A DNA stretch of 64,000 nt from Paraglaciecola sp. L1A13 (GTDB lineage: Bacteria > Pseudomonadota > Gammaproteobacteria > Enterobacterales > Alteromonadaceae). Positions 28,520-37,338 of this stretch are shown here, piece after piece; the stretch's first letter is position 1, and every line of letters starts with the position of its first letter. Both the position numbers and the translations under genes were made by a program. The stretch spans positions 620,001-684,000 of the forward strand of contig NZ_CP047024.1 in the NCBI RefSeq assembly GCF_009796745.1. The letters are read 5' to 3'. The notes beneath the pieces were generated by a model. It was not told the DNA's origin, did no database searches, and was given only the letters and a program-made list of their open reading frames with translations.

Positions 28520-31519
28520 CTAGAACGTATAGCGAGCGCCTAAATTATAACGGGCACCTTGTTGAGTCACATTCAGTACTTGATATTCAGAACGTCCATG
28601 TTTGCGAATGTATTCATCAGTCAAGTTGATAGCATTAAAGAATATATTTAAGCCTTCGACCTGAGGAACATCATAGCTAATGGTCATATCCAATTGGCTA
28701 TAAGCCTCTACATAAACAGGGGATACGCCTACATCGCCTTGGTATTGAGATTCAAGGAATTCATCACGCCAGTTGTAAGCTAAGCGCACTGACCAGCCGT
28801 AATCTTCATAGAACGCCACCAAGTTTGCCGTATCACTGATGCCTAATTCGACGTCTTGAGTGCTAGCCCCTATATCAAAGTTATCAAATTCAGCACCTGT
28901 GTCTACTTTAGTGTAGTTAATAATGCCACCAAAGCCGCTTTCACCAAATAGGTGTTGGACCGCAAACTCAATACCGTCAAATGTTGATTCACCAGTTTCA
29001 TTTACTGGAGTATTAATATCGAACGTCATCAAGTTATCTGTGGCAGGGTTACCTTGAATTTCAATGTTTCCATTGACCAAGCTAACTAAGGGGTCAGTGG
29101 CACCATAAGTATCGTATATATATTGGCGTTGTAAGGCACCATCGGCACCCACAGCAGCTAAAGCCTCTTGTTGGTAAGGTCCATCTGCAGGGTTTGCGAT
29201 ACCTGTGGTAGTTACAATGCTATCAATGACAACGTTATTGGTGGTTGTTTTTCTAAAATATCCCAATGACACATAGCTTCCTGGTGAGTAATACCATTCT
29301 GCAGAAAGGTCAATGTTTTCTGATTCCAGAGGTAACAATGCTGCACTGCCAGAAGATCCGCTTCCGCCATCAAATCGTGCACCTTCGTTAAGTGAAGTAC
29401 CGCCTATCATTTGACCATAATTTGGACGACCAATTGTTTCACTGTACGCCGCTCGCAACATAACGTCTTCAACCACTTCAATATTAAAATTGATATTTGG
29501 CAAGGTATGGTTATAGCTGCCTTTTTGCGTTTGGAATTCCTGCTGGCCTGACGAAAGTAAAAATACTTCAGTTGTGCCATTCCATACGGCTCCATTATAA
29601 CCGGGTACCGCAGAGGTAGAGGTGACATCAGTTTCTTCATAACGTAAACCTACATGCACGTCATACAGCATGTCACCTATTTCGCCGTCATAATTATATT
29701 GGGCATAAACAGCGGTCATTTCTTCTTTATTATATCTGTCGGTATCTGACGCATAGTCAGTTGATGGGCAAAAAGAATTGCCGCAATCGCCAACAGCTTG
29801 CACACTTAACAATTGTGCTGCTTGCTCTCTTACTCCAGCAAAATCAAAGGCAAAATAGGTATCCATAATTTCATAATCTTCACCGTATATCCCGTTGAAG
29901 TCTTGGAAGTTACCGCCGCTTATATCCGTAAATTGATCATGGATCGATTTACGTGGGAATAAGCTTGAATCATATGCACCAGCTGAACCTTCACCGCCCC
30001 AGTTATTACGCTGAACGTTTTTAGTTTGTCCGCGGTTTTCCGAGGTGGTTAGTGATAAGCCGAAATCGATACTGCCAGCTTCATCAAATACATATTTACC
30101 GCGGAACTGTGTTTGTTCAGTGTCGGCACGATTTTGATTATTGGTAAATACGCTTCCTGTTACCACCATATCCGATGGTTGAATAGCGTTACCGCCGCGG
30201 ATTGCCAAGATTGGCAAATCACCAGAAAAATCGGTTGCTGATGATGCGCGAACAAAACCAGCCATTGCCAGGTTGTTACTGGAACCAAACTCATTGTTAG
30301 GCGTATTTTCAGCGGAAGAATTATGATAATCCAATTCTAAGTTTAGGTTGTCGTTCACTTGCCAATCCAAGTTCAGACCTAACGACTTAGTTTCATCACG
30401 TGTACCGTAATCACCGCCACCCATGGCGATATCTTGCAAGCCTAGGCCATTTTCCTCGTAATCTTCTGAATAAAGTAAAGGAGATGAGATAGGGCCGTCT
30501 GTCCACACATTTTTTGATGGTGAAAATCCGTACCAAGCAGACACATCATTGAATTGGGTGTCTGTTTCTTTTTTGACATAGGTATAATCTAGGGTCGCTG
30601 TTAACTCTTCTATAGGACTATATTGCAATACTAATTGCGCGTTAGTACGTTTGCGTTGTTGCTCTTCAAACTTATAGGCGGTGGTTTGTGGGACTGAATA
30701 GATGTCACCATCACCAGGGCGATTAGTTTGAAATTCATCTTTAGGTACGCCGCCCCATTGGGGATTTGAGCCTGCCGCGCCACTCCAGTCTTGGTCTGCG
30801 GTGCCGTCAAATGAACGCCAGCCCGTGCTAACATTCGCTTGTTGGTTACCACTTTCACGCTCTGAATAATTACCGGAAATAGACACACCAAATTTACCAT
30901 CATCAGATGTATTTGAGTAAATACCAGAAAATTCTGGGGTGGTACCACCCGATTGAGCAGATGAATCATCCAGTACTTGTGCGCTGATTACTGAATGCAT
31001 GCCAGGGTTGTTTAAAGGTTTGTTGGTCAGGATATTAATCGTCGCACCAATGCCACCGGTAGGTACCGTTGCATTAGACGTTTTGTAAACCTCGACGCCA
31101 CTTACACCTTCAGCGGCAATATTGGCAAAATCAAATGAGCGATCGCCTGTAGTGGTGGGCAATTGACGACCATTAAGAGTCACTAAGTTACGTTCAGGGC
31201 CAAAACCACGGACGCTTACTTTACTGCCTTCGCCATTGTTTCGGTCAATTGATACACCAGTAATGCGTTGCAAGGATTCTGCTAGGTTGGTATCAGGGAA
31301 TTTACCAATGTCTTCCGCATTTATTGCATCTACGATACCTGACGAGGAGCGTTTAACGTCCATCGATTTAATCATGCTGCCGCGAATACCTTTAACCTGA
31401 ATGACTTCTAGGTCGCTCCCATTGGCTTCTTGAGCCACTGCAGGGGCCAGGATAGAGGCGCCTAACAGTAATGAGATACTGGTCGCAAGTTGTGTTCTAT
31501 AAAATGTTTTAGCTTTCAT
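28520..31519 (-). CDS. TonB-dependent receptor (carbohydrate type)
   Basis: The 999-residue outer-membrane receptor has a signal peptide ending near AVAQ (about residue 29). A plug domain follows, with IRGSMIKSMDVKRSSSGIVDAI, GKFPDTNLAESLQRI and VSVRGFGPERNLVTLNGRQ (segments shortened). A large 22-strand-type barrel ends in the aromatic ARYTF. The IVDAI...GKFPD plug style is common in receptors encoded in glycan-uptake loci of Alteromonadales and Xanthomonadales. Two copies of a LacI-type operator lie within 90 bases upstream. The probable cargo is a beta-glucan oligosaccharide or a modified derivative, inferred from context. Confidence 0.92.
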   Translation of the reverse strand: MKAKTFYRTQLATSISLLLGASILAPAVAQEANGSDLEVIQVKGIRGSMIKSMDVKRSSSGIVDAINAEDIGKFPDTNLAESLQRITGVSIDRNNGEGSKVSVRGFGPERNLVTLNGRQLPTTTGDRSFDFANIAAEGVSGVEVYKTSNATVPTGGIGATINILTNKPLNNPGMHSVISAQVLDDSSAQSGGTTPEFSGIYSNTSDDGKFGVSISGNYSERESGNQQANVSTGWRSFDGTADQDWSGAAGSNPQWGGVPKDEFQTNRPGDGDIYSVPQTTAYKFEEQQRKRTNAQLVLQYSPIEELTATLDYTYVKKETDTQFNDVSAWYGFSPSKNVWTDGPISSPLLYSEDYEENGLGLQDIAMGGGDYGTRDETKSLGLNLDWQVNDNLNLELDYHNSSAENTPNNEFGSSNNLAMAGFVRASSATDFSGDLPILAIRGGNAIQPSDMVVTGSVFTNNQNRADTEQTQFRGKYVFDEAGSIDFGLSLTTSENRGQTKNVQRNNWGGEGSAGAYDSSLFPRKSIHDQFTDISGGNFQDFNGIYGEDYEIMDTYFAFDFAGVREQAAQLLSVQAVGDCGNSFCPSTDYASDTDRYNKEEMTAVYAQYNYDGEIGDMLYDVHVGLRYEETDVTSTSAVPGYNGAVWNGTTEVFLLSSGQQEFQTQKGSYNHTLPNINFNIEVVEDVMLRAAYSETIGRPNYGQMIGGTSLNEGARFDGGSGSSGSAALLPLESENIDLSAEWYYSPGSYVSLGYFRKTTTNNVVIDSIVTTTGIANPADGPYQQEALAAVGADGALQRQYIYDTYGATDPLVSLVNGNIEIQGNPATDNLMTFDINTPVNETGESTFDGIEFAVQHLFGESGFGGIINYTKVDTGAEFDNFDIGASTQDVELGISDTANLVAFYEDYGWSVRLAYNWRDEFLESQYQGDVGVSPVYVEAYSQLDMTISYDVPQVEGLNIFFNAINLTDEYIRKHGRSEYQVLNVTQQGARYNLGARYTF

Positions 31520-31551
31520 GTGTGTTCCCGGTTGTCGATCAACGAGTTAAT

Positions 31552-31565
31552 TGTAAGCGCTTTCA
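31552..31565. promoter_or_regulatory. LacI-type operator 1 before TonB receptor
   Basis: TGTAAGCGCTTTCA is an imperfect palindrome centred on GCGC with the central CG typical of LacI-family sites. It begins 32 bases upstream of the receptor ATG. Confidence 0.72.
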
Positions 31566-31590
31566 TTTCTTGATTAAAAAAATGCACTTA

Positions 31591-31604
31591 TGTAAGCGCT
31601 TTCA
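31591..31604. promoter_or_regulatory. LacI-type operator 2 before TonB receptor
   Basis: This is an exact second copy of TGTAAGCGCTTTCA, 39 bases from the first. The pair probably flanks or overlaps the receptor promoter and is the likely target of the LacI regulator at 38707. Confidence 0.72.
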
Positions 31605-31807
31605 TTAAGATTATGATATTTGTTAAACTAGATCAACAAAAAATTAACAATCTGACTGAAATTCATTCAATTGGATGTAAATATTTTGCATGCTGTTAGT
31701 CGTATTAGTCTCGCTTATTTCTAACTAATGCATTGATTTTAAGTATTATTGTTTTTCTTTGGAAGGGACGGGATGGGGAATTATTAATAACATAACGATA
31801 ACTTGAA

Positions 31808-31838
31808 ACACTCGCGGACATCTATCGTTCGCGAGTGT
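31808..31838 (-). terminator. Hairpin after GH3 C-terminal fragment
   Basis: ACACTCGCG and CGCGAGTGT pair around a 13-base loop about 70 bases beyond the GH3 reading frame. The T tract is weak on the minus strand. Confidence 0.55.
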
Positions 31839-31907
31839 TCATCGGTGCAGTGTATGTAGCCATCGTCATTAGATGGACGATGACTATTTATTGGTCGTTA
31901 GCGCCTT

Positions 31908-32390
31908 TTATTGCGTTGCACACTGCACATCTGCTTTATCAGCAGCGTTGGGAATGATGCTAATATTTGATAGTGATAAGCTTAATATACCTGCAGAACG
32001 TAATGCGAACGGAATACCCACCTTTGAGAAATCCTCGGCGCCTTGTTCGAAACAGGTTAAGTCGATGCTTATCGTTTCCCATTTAGCGGGTTGGTTAAAT
32101 GACATATGCGAGCTTAAATCAATATCGCTTTGGCATGTGTCTGTACAATTAACCTGCAGCCATAAAGGTGCTTCTAATGTTGCATCTAGCTTGTAGTCAA
32201 AGCTTAATGCGCTTTGTGCTTCTGGGTAGCTGCGCATATCTTGCACAAAATCATGGTAAATACGCAGTTGACCAGCATTTGGTTGTAGCCAATCTACTTT
32301 GAATGCATCCTCTTGTACGCGTCTGTCGATAGTTCTAAATTTCATTGCGCCATTTTCTAACATGCTGCTGCTAATGGTGCTGCTTTTTTT
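31908..32390 (-). pseudogene. Detached C-terminal domain of the GH3 glucosidase
   Basis: This frame is open from the A7/T7 tract at 32384-32390 down to 31908, and its first ATG is at 32363. It encodes about 155 residues resembling the galactose-binding-like C-terminal domain of marine exo-beta-glucanases such as ExoP. It is one frame away from the 707-residue GH3 frame. Removing a single A from the tract would join them into a protein of about 860 residues, close to the ExoP length. Whether the break is a mutation, a sequence error or bridged by slippage cannot be decided here. Confidence 0.7.
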
Positions 32391-34494
32391 CAGAATTGAC
32401 TAGAGCCATTTTCCAAGGGGCCTGAATGCTTCTGTCATAAATAGATAGCGTGGCAAGTGCTTGAGATTGGTTTGCTCCTGAGTCTTCAGATAATGCGTTG
32501 TCGAGTGGGCTCTTTTGACCATAATGCAAACCAAAACCGTAGGGTAATAATGGTGTGTCATCTTCGTCAAAGCGATTAATATGACTTTGCTCAGGACTTT
32601 TTGGCCAAGAAAAAGATAGCTGACCTATAAAGTCATGCTGCACATCACCTTGCGCATTGGTCAATAAAACATCTGCTACGCCACTGCCTTCCGTGCCGGG
32701 TAACCACGCAACAACAAAAGCATCTGAGGCATTCAGTTCGGGGTTAATCCATAAAGGACGCCCAGTTAGAAATACCGATACGACAGGTATGCCTTGGTCT
32801 TTAAATGATTGCAGCAATGCAAGATCAGTTTTGTTGCCCCGCTGATATTCAAGATTATCTAAATCGCCGTTACCTTCAGCATAGGGTTGCTCACCAAACA
32901 CGACAATCGCCACATCTGGTTTTTGCTTAAATTTGCCATCTACAGCTAGCTCAACCTTACCATTTGCTTTTGCCACAGCTTGCTTTATGCCTTGATAGAT
33001 TGATGTTCCACCAGGAAAGTCCTGATTGGTATTACCGGTTCCTTGCCAAGTGATACTCCAGCCACCTGACTGTTGACCAATATTATCAGCACCGCCACCG
33101 GCGACTAATATTGTTGCACTAGGCGATAAAGGTAATATTTGTTGATGGTTTTTTAATAGTACCAATGATTCACGGACGGCTTGGCGTGCAATATTTCTGT
33201 GTTCTGGTGAGCCAATAATATCTTGGTTACCTGATAAGGCTCTTTCGGCTGGGGCTGGCTTATCGAAAAGGCCTGCTCTGAGCTTCACTCTTAAAATTCT
33301 GGATACTGCATCGTCTAAGCGTGCTGGACTAATTTCACCAGATTGAACTTGGGCAATGGTGTTCTCAAGCAGGGGTTTCCACGCCGCGGTGGGAACCATA
33401 AAAATATCCAGTCCTGCGTTCATGGCTTGCGGGCAACTTTCGTTGCTACAACCAGTAACTTGTCCATGTCCGTTCCAATCACCAACGACTAAACCATCAA
33501 AGCCCATTCGTTCTTTCAACACTGAGGTGAGTAAATAGTGATTGCCGTGAACCTTGTCACCCTTCCAGCTATTAAATGACGCCATAACGGTTTGCGCACC
33601 AGCACTTAAGCCACCAACATAACCTTGGGCATGAATATCGAATAATTCCTGTTCTTGGACAATATTATTGCCCTGATCGTCTCCGCCCTCAGTACCACCA
33701 TCGCCAATAAAATGTTTAACGGTCGAAATTACCTGATGGTCGCCAAAAAAGTTCTCATCGGCTTTACCTTGTAAACCTTCAACAATCGCGGCTGAGTAGG
33801 CTTTTACTATTTCAGGATCTTCTGAATAACCTTCGTAAGTTCTACCCCAGCGGTCATCACGTACAGTGGCGACAGTGGGGGCAAAAATCCAATCGATGCC
33901 AGTGGCCAACACTTCCTCGGCTGTGGCTTTTGCTATTTCTTTAATCAGTGCAGGATTGTGCGTAGCGCCTAAGCCTATGTTATGCGGGAACAAGGTTGCA
34001 CCAATTACGTTGTTGTGACCATGTACAGCATCTGTTCCCCACATGGTGGGAATAACAGAACCGTCAATGCTGTCATCAACGGATGCTTGATACATCTTTT
34101 GGGCCAATGCTACCCAATCACTTGGCAATGCATGTTTATCACTATTGGGGAATGCGCCGCCGCCGTTTAAATATGAGCCAAAGCCGAAGGTGCGCATATC
34201 TTCAATCGTAATATCGCGAATTTCAGGTTGTATGGTTTGCGCCACTTTTTGCGCTAATGTCATTTTACTGAGTATATCGGCGATTCTCTGCTCGATGGCA
34301 GGGTCACGTTTGACGGCTATGTCTAGTTCAGGCCAAATACTCAGCGAGTCTGACTCGAGTGCTTGCGCACTGGCTGACACATTTTCTAAACTTGTTGTGT
34401 TTTCTTTTGGTCTAGGCTGAGAACATCCGGCCAGCAACATAAGACTGATAGACGTTGCGCCAAGGAGCAATGATTGATTGCGTTTTGTATTCAT
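32371..34494 (-). CDS. GH3 exo-beta-glucanase/beta-glucosidase, frameshifted lipoprotein
   Basis: The 707-residue frame starts with a lipoprotein signal (LMLLAGCSQ, Cys near residue 24). It then carries both GH3 domains, with GTDAVHGHNNVIGATLFPHN, KHFIGDGGTEGGDDQGN and nucleophile Asp339 in VVGDWNGHG. The family resemblance is to exo-1,3/1,4-beta-glucanases such as ExoP. The frame ends early in SEKKQHH at an A7 tract; the missing C-terminal domain continues in another frame to 31908. It follows a sugar permease gene by 23 bases and probably shares its operator-controlled promoter. Confidence 0.85.
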   Translation of the reverse strand: MNTKRNQSLLLGATSISLMLLAGCSQPRPKENTTSLENVSASAQALESDSLSIWPELDIAVKRDPAIEQRIADILSKMTLAQKVAQTIQPEIRDITIEDMRTFGFGSYLNGGGAFPNSDKHALPSDWVALAQKMYQASVDDSIDGSVIPTMWGTDAVHGHNNVIGATLFPHNIGLGATHNPALIKEIAKATAEEVLATGIDWIFAPTVATVRDDRWGRTYEGYSEDPEIVKAYSAAIVEGLQGKADENFFGDHQVISTVKHFIGDGGTEGGDDQGNNIVQEQELFDIHAQGYVGGLSAGAQTVMASFNSWKGDKVHGNHYLLTSVLKERMGFDGLVVGDWNGHGQVTGCSNESCPQAMNAGLDIFMVPTAAWKPLLENTIAQVQSGEISPARLDDAVSRILRVKLRAGLFDKPAPAERALSGNQDIIGSPEHRNIARQAVRESLVLLKNHQQILPLSPSATILVAGGGADNIGQQSGGWSITWQGTGNTNQDFPGGTSIYQGIKQAVAKANGKVELAVDGKFKQKPDVAIVVFGEQPYAEGNGDLDNLEYQRGNKTDLALLQSFKDQGIPVVSVFLTGRPLWINPELNASDAFVVAWLPGTEGSGVADVLLTNAQGDVQHDFIGQLSFSWPKSPEQSHINRFDEDDTPLLPYGFGLHYGQKSPLDNALSEDSGANQSQALATLSIYDRSIQAPWKMALVNSEKKQHH

Positions 34495-34517
34495 AATTGA
34501 AAGTCCGTAGTAATAAG

Positions 34518-35771
34518 TTAGACAGCTGAATATTGCGTAGGTTTAGAGCCTTTCAGGCCATAAAATGCGATAAATAAGTAACAAACGAGAGGTAATACAA
34601 ACGACAGTTGTACGCCAATGTTATCCGCAAGTGCACCTTGTAATACCGGAATAATAGCCCCGCCTACTATGGCTAAACATAATATCCCTGAGCCGCGGCT
34701 TGTTAAGTCCCCTAGACCTGTAAGTGCGAGGCTGAAAATGGTCGGGAACATGATTGAGTTAAATAAACCCACCATTAAAATAGCCCACATGGCAATTTCA
34801 CCTTGCGTTGAAATAGCAAATGCGATTAAGGCCATGGCACATACGCTGTTAAAAGCCAGTAGTTTGCCGGCAGAGATTCTTTGCATAACGGCTGCACCGA
34901 TGAATCGGCCAACCATGGCTCCGCCCCAATAGTAACTAAGGTATGTGGCAGCAGTTGCCTCGGCTAAACCGGCTATATGGTCTTCCCCAAGAAAGTTAAC
35001 GATGAAGCTACCAATTGATACTTCAGCACCCACATAGATAAATAGACACACGGCACCTAACGCGAGGTGGCGATGCTGTAACGGACTGCCTTTTGCCTGC
35101 GGGTGTGAATTATGCGTTTTTGGCGAGGAGGTATCAGGTAATGATATTTTTAAAAAAATAATTGCCAATAAAAACAGCACTGAAGCTAGCACCACGTAAG
35201 GTAAAATAACGCTGTCAGCGGTAAGGTCTTTCTCAGCGAGAACCGAAAAAATAAGTGCGCCACCTATGATCGGCGCAAGCGTTGTACCAAGCGAATTAAA
35301 TGCCTGCGTTAGTGTTAGGCGGCTTGATGCTGTTGCTGGTTTACCGAGTAAAGTAACCAGCGGATTCGCAGCCACTTGTAAAATAGTGATACCCGATGCC
35401 AACACAAATAACGCACTTAGAAAAATCCAATAAGCGTGGCTTGTCGCTGCGGGTACAAACAGTAAACAACCAATGCAAGCCACGAGTAAACCGACACTGA
35501 TACCTCGCTGAAAGCCAATACGTTTAACTAACCAACCTGCTGGAACTGACACTAAAAAGTACGCGCCGAAGAAACAAAATTGGATTAACATGGCTTGTGT
35601 GTAACTCAGCGAGAATACGCCTTTAAGGTGTGGAATAAGTACGTCATTCATTGCTGTAATGAAACCCCACATGAAAAATAATGAGGTCAGCGAGGTCAAA
35701 GCAAAACGAAAGCTTTGCGGCGCAGCGCTTTGAACTGGCTCAGGTGAAACGATAGTTGATGGATTGATCAT
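34518..35771 (-). CDS. MFS sugar permease (FucP/GluP type)
   Basis: The 417-residue protein has about twelve membrane segments and the FHS-family opening [21 protein letters not shown], shared by FucP, GluP and NagP transporters. It is likely to import glucose or a small glucoside by proton symport, because a GH3 glucosidase is cotranscribed and a GH1 enzyme is divergent. It is the first gene of a minus-strand operon, with a LacI-type operator 85 bases upstream at 35856. Confidence 0.85.
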   Translation of the reverse strand: MINPSTIVSPEPVQSAAPQSFRFALTSLTSLFFMWGFITAMNDVLIPHLKGVFSLSYTQAMLIQFCFFGAYFLVSVPAGWLVKRIGFQRGISVGLLVACIGCLLFVPAATSHAYWIFLSALFVLASGITILQVAANPLVTLLGKPATASSRLTLTQAFNSLGTTLAPIIGGALIFSVLAEKDLTADSVILPYVVLASVLFLLAIIFLKISLPDTSSPKTHNSHPQAKGSPLQHRHLALGAVCLFIYVGAEVSIGSFIVNFLGEDHIAGLAEATAATYLSYYWGGAMVGRFIGAAVMQRISAGKLLAFNSVCAMALIAFAISTQGEIAMWAILMVGLFNSIMFPTIFSLALTGLGDLTSRGSGILCLAIVGGAIIPVLQGALADNIGVQLSFVLPLVCYLFIAFYGLKGSKPTQYSAV

Positions 35772-35855
35772 GGAATTTTACCTGTCTGTTTTACGATCTA
35801 TGTCGCGATATAAACTTGATTTGTTGACCTAAGCGTAACAAAGTAATAACATTAA

Positions 35856-35869
35856 TGTAAGCGCTTTCA
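35856..35869. promoter_or_regulatory. LacI-type operator in divergent permease/GH1 region
   Basis: This is the third exact copy of TGTAAGCGCTTTCA, between the divergent permease (start 35771) and GH1 gene (start 35976). One site could control both directions. Confidence 0.72.
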
Positions 35870-35975
35870 TTTGGTTTTTTGTAATTCACTTAAATCAGCA
35901 AACGTTTTGACTTGTTAGATGCGCTCTTTGAATTCTTCTACGCTTTTACTTACCGCAGGCAACTATTAATTGATT

Positions 35976-37322
35976 ATGAAAATATCTCTCGCAAAATCAT
36001 CTCCACTTAGCCAAGTTAATTTTACCTATGGCGTAGCCACCGCCGCTTTTCAGATCGAAGGGGCCGCTGACTCGCGAAGAGCATGCATTTGGGATACCTT
36101 TTGTGCTACGCCCGACAAGATTAAAGATAAGTCTGATGGCTTAGTTGCCTGCGACCATTATCATCGCTGGGAAGAAGATTTAGATTTGATCGAGTCACTT
36201 GAAGTTGACGCCTACCGTTTTTCTATTTCTTGGCCTCGAGTCATCACGCTAAATGGTGAGTTAGACCCACAAGGGGTGAGTTTTTACATCAAGTTACTGG
36301 ATGCCCTTAACAAAAAAAATATCAAACCCTATGTCACTTTATATCATTGGGATTTGCCTCAGCATTTAGAGGACAATGGCGGTTGGCTGAATCGTGAAAC
36401 GGCTTATCACTTTCGTGATTATGTAGAACTTATCACTCAAGCATTTGGTGACAGAGTGTATTCCTACTCGACCTTGAACGAACCCTTCTGTAGCGCCTAT
36501 TTAGGTTATGAGTTAGGCATTCATGCTCCGGGTATAGTGGGCAAAGCATTTGGTAAACAAGCTGCACATCACCTGTTATTGGCCCACGGTTTGGGTATGC
36601 AAGCACTGGCGAAAAACAGCCCAAACACCTTAAATGGTATCGTACTAAACGTAAGCCCTTGTTATCCCAAAACAGATGCCGAAGAAGATATCAAAGCAGC
36701 GTGGGCTGCTGACCAAAATCTTAACCATTGGTATGTTATGCCTGTGCTAGAAGGGAAATACCCCTCATCAATAGACACTTTGCCGGAAGCTGAAATGCCG
36801 CCAATTGAAGAGGGCGATATGGATATTATATGCCAGCCGATGGATTATTTGGGCTTGAATTATTATACCCGTGAGGTTTATCAGGCAACGGGAGAAAATG
36901 AACGGGAAAAGTGGGTAGACGAATCTCTGCCTTTTACCGACATGGGCTGGGAAGTATACCCTCAGGGCTTAACTGACATTTTGCTTCAACTTAACAAGCA
37001 ATATACTTTACCGCCGCTCTATATCACTGAAAATGGTGCCGCGATGCCGGATACCTATGCTAATGGCCAGGTACAAGACACCAATCGTATTGAGTACTTC
37101 CAGGGGCACTTACAAGCAGTGAGTGACGCCGCTGAAAAAGGTGTGGATATTCGCGGCTATTTCGCGTGGAGCTTGATGGACAATTTTGAATGGGCTGAAG
37201 GCTACGAAAAGCGTTTCGGTATTGTTTATGTAGATTATGCCACTCAGCAGCGCACTATTAAGGCGAGTGGGTTAGCTTATAGAGATTTCATTAGTCGTCG
37301 CCACTTCGCCAAAAGCGCTTAG
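35976..37322 (+). CDS. GH1 beta-glucosidase
   Basis: The protein is 448 residues from the ATG at 35976 (an in-frame TTG lies six bases earlier). The acid/base Glu169 is in STLNEPF and the nucleophile Glu352 in YITENGAA, the two GH1 signatures; FTYGVATAAFQIEGA is the family start. No signal peptide is present, so it cleaves cellobiose-like or laminaribiose-like sugars in the cytoplasm. A GPH permease follows after 16 bases and then a LacI regulator, forming a three-gene operon. Confidence 0.94.
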   Translation: MKISLAKSSPLSQVNFTYGVATAAFQIEGAADSRRACIWDTFCATPDKIKDKSDGLVACDHYHRWEEDLDLIESLEVDAYRFSISWPRVITLNGELDPQGVSFYIKLLDALNKKNIKPYVTLYHWDLPQHLEDNGGWLNRETAYHFRDYVELITQAFGDRVYSYSTLNEPFCSAYLGYELGIHAPGIVGKAFGKQAAHHLLLAHGLGMQALAKNSPNTLNGIVLNVSPCYPKTDAEEDIKAAWAADQNLNHWYVMPVLEGKYPSSIDTLPEAEMPPIEEGDMDIICQPMDYLGLNYYTREVYQATGENEREKWVDESLPFTDMGWEVYPQGLTDILLQLNKQYTLPPLYITENGAAMPDTYANGQVQDTNRIEYFQGHLQAVSDAAEKGVDIRGYFAWSLMDNFEWAEGYEKRFGIVYVDYATQQRTIKASGLAYRDFISRRHFAKSA

Positions 37323-37338
37323 TCGCAGAGGGATCATC

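Larger units (their letters stand above)
31520..31907. other. Receptor promoter region
   Basis: This 388-base gap holds the receptor promoter, two operators near its start, an AT-rich stretch from about 31605 to 31800, and a hairpin at 31808-31838. I see no gene in it. Confidence 0.6.

Noticed and set aside
32380..32395. Programmed -1 ribosomal frameshift at A AAA AAG, like dnaX, in the GH3 gene
   Set aside because: The heptamer is in the right phase, but a -1 shift leads to a stop after eight sense codons. The C-terminal domain needs a +1 shift or loss of one A.
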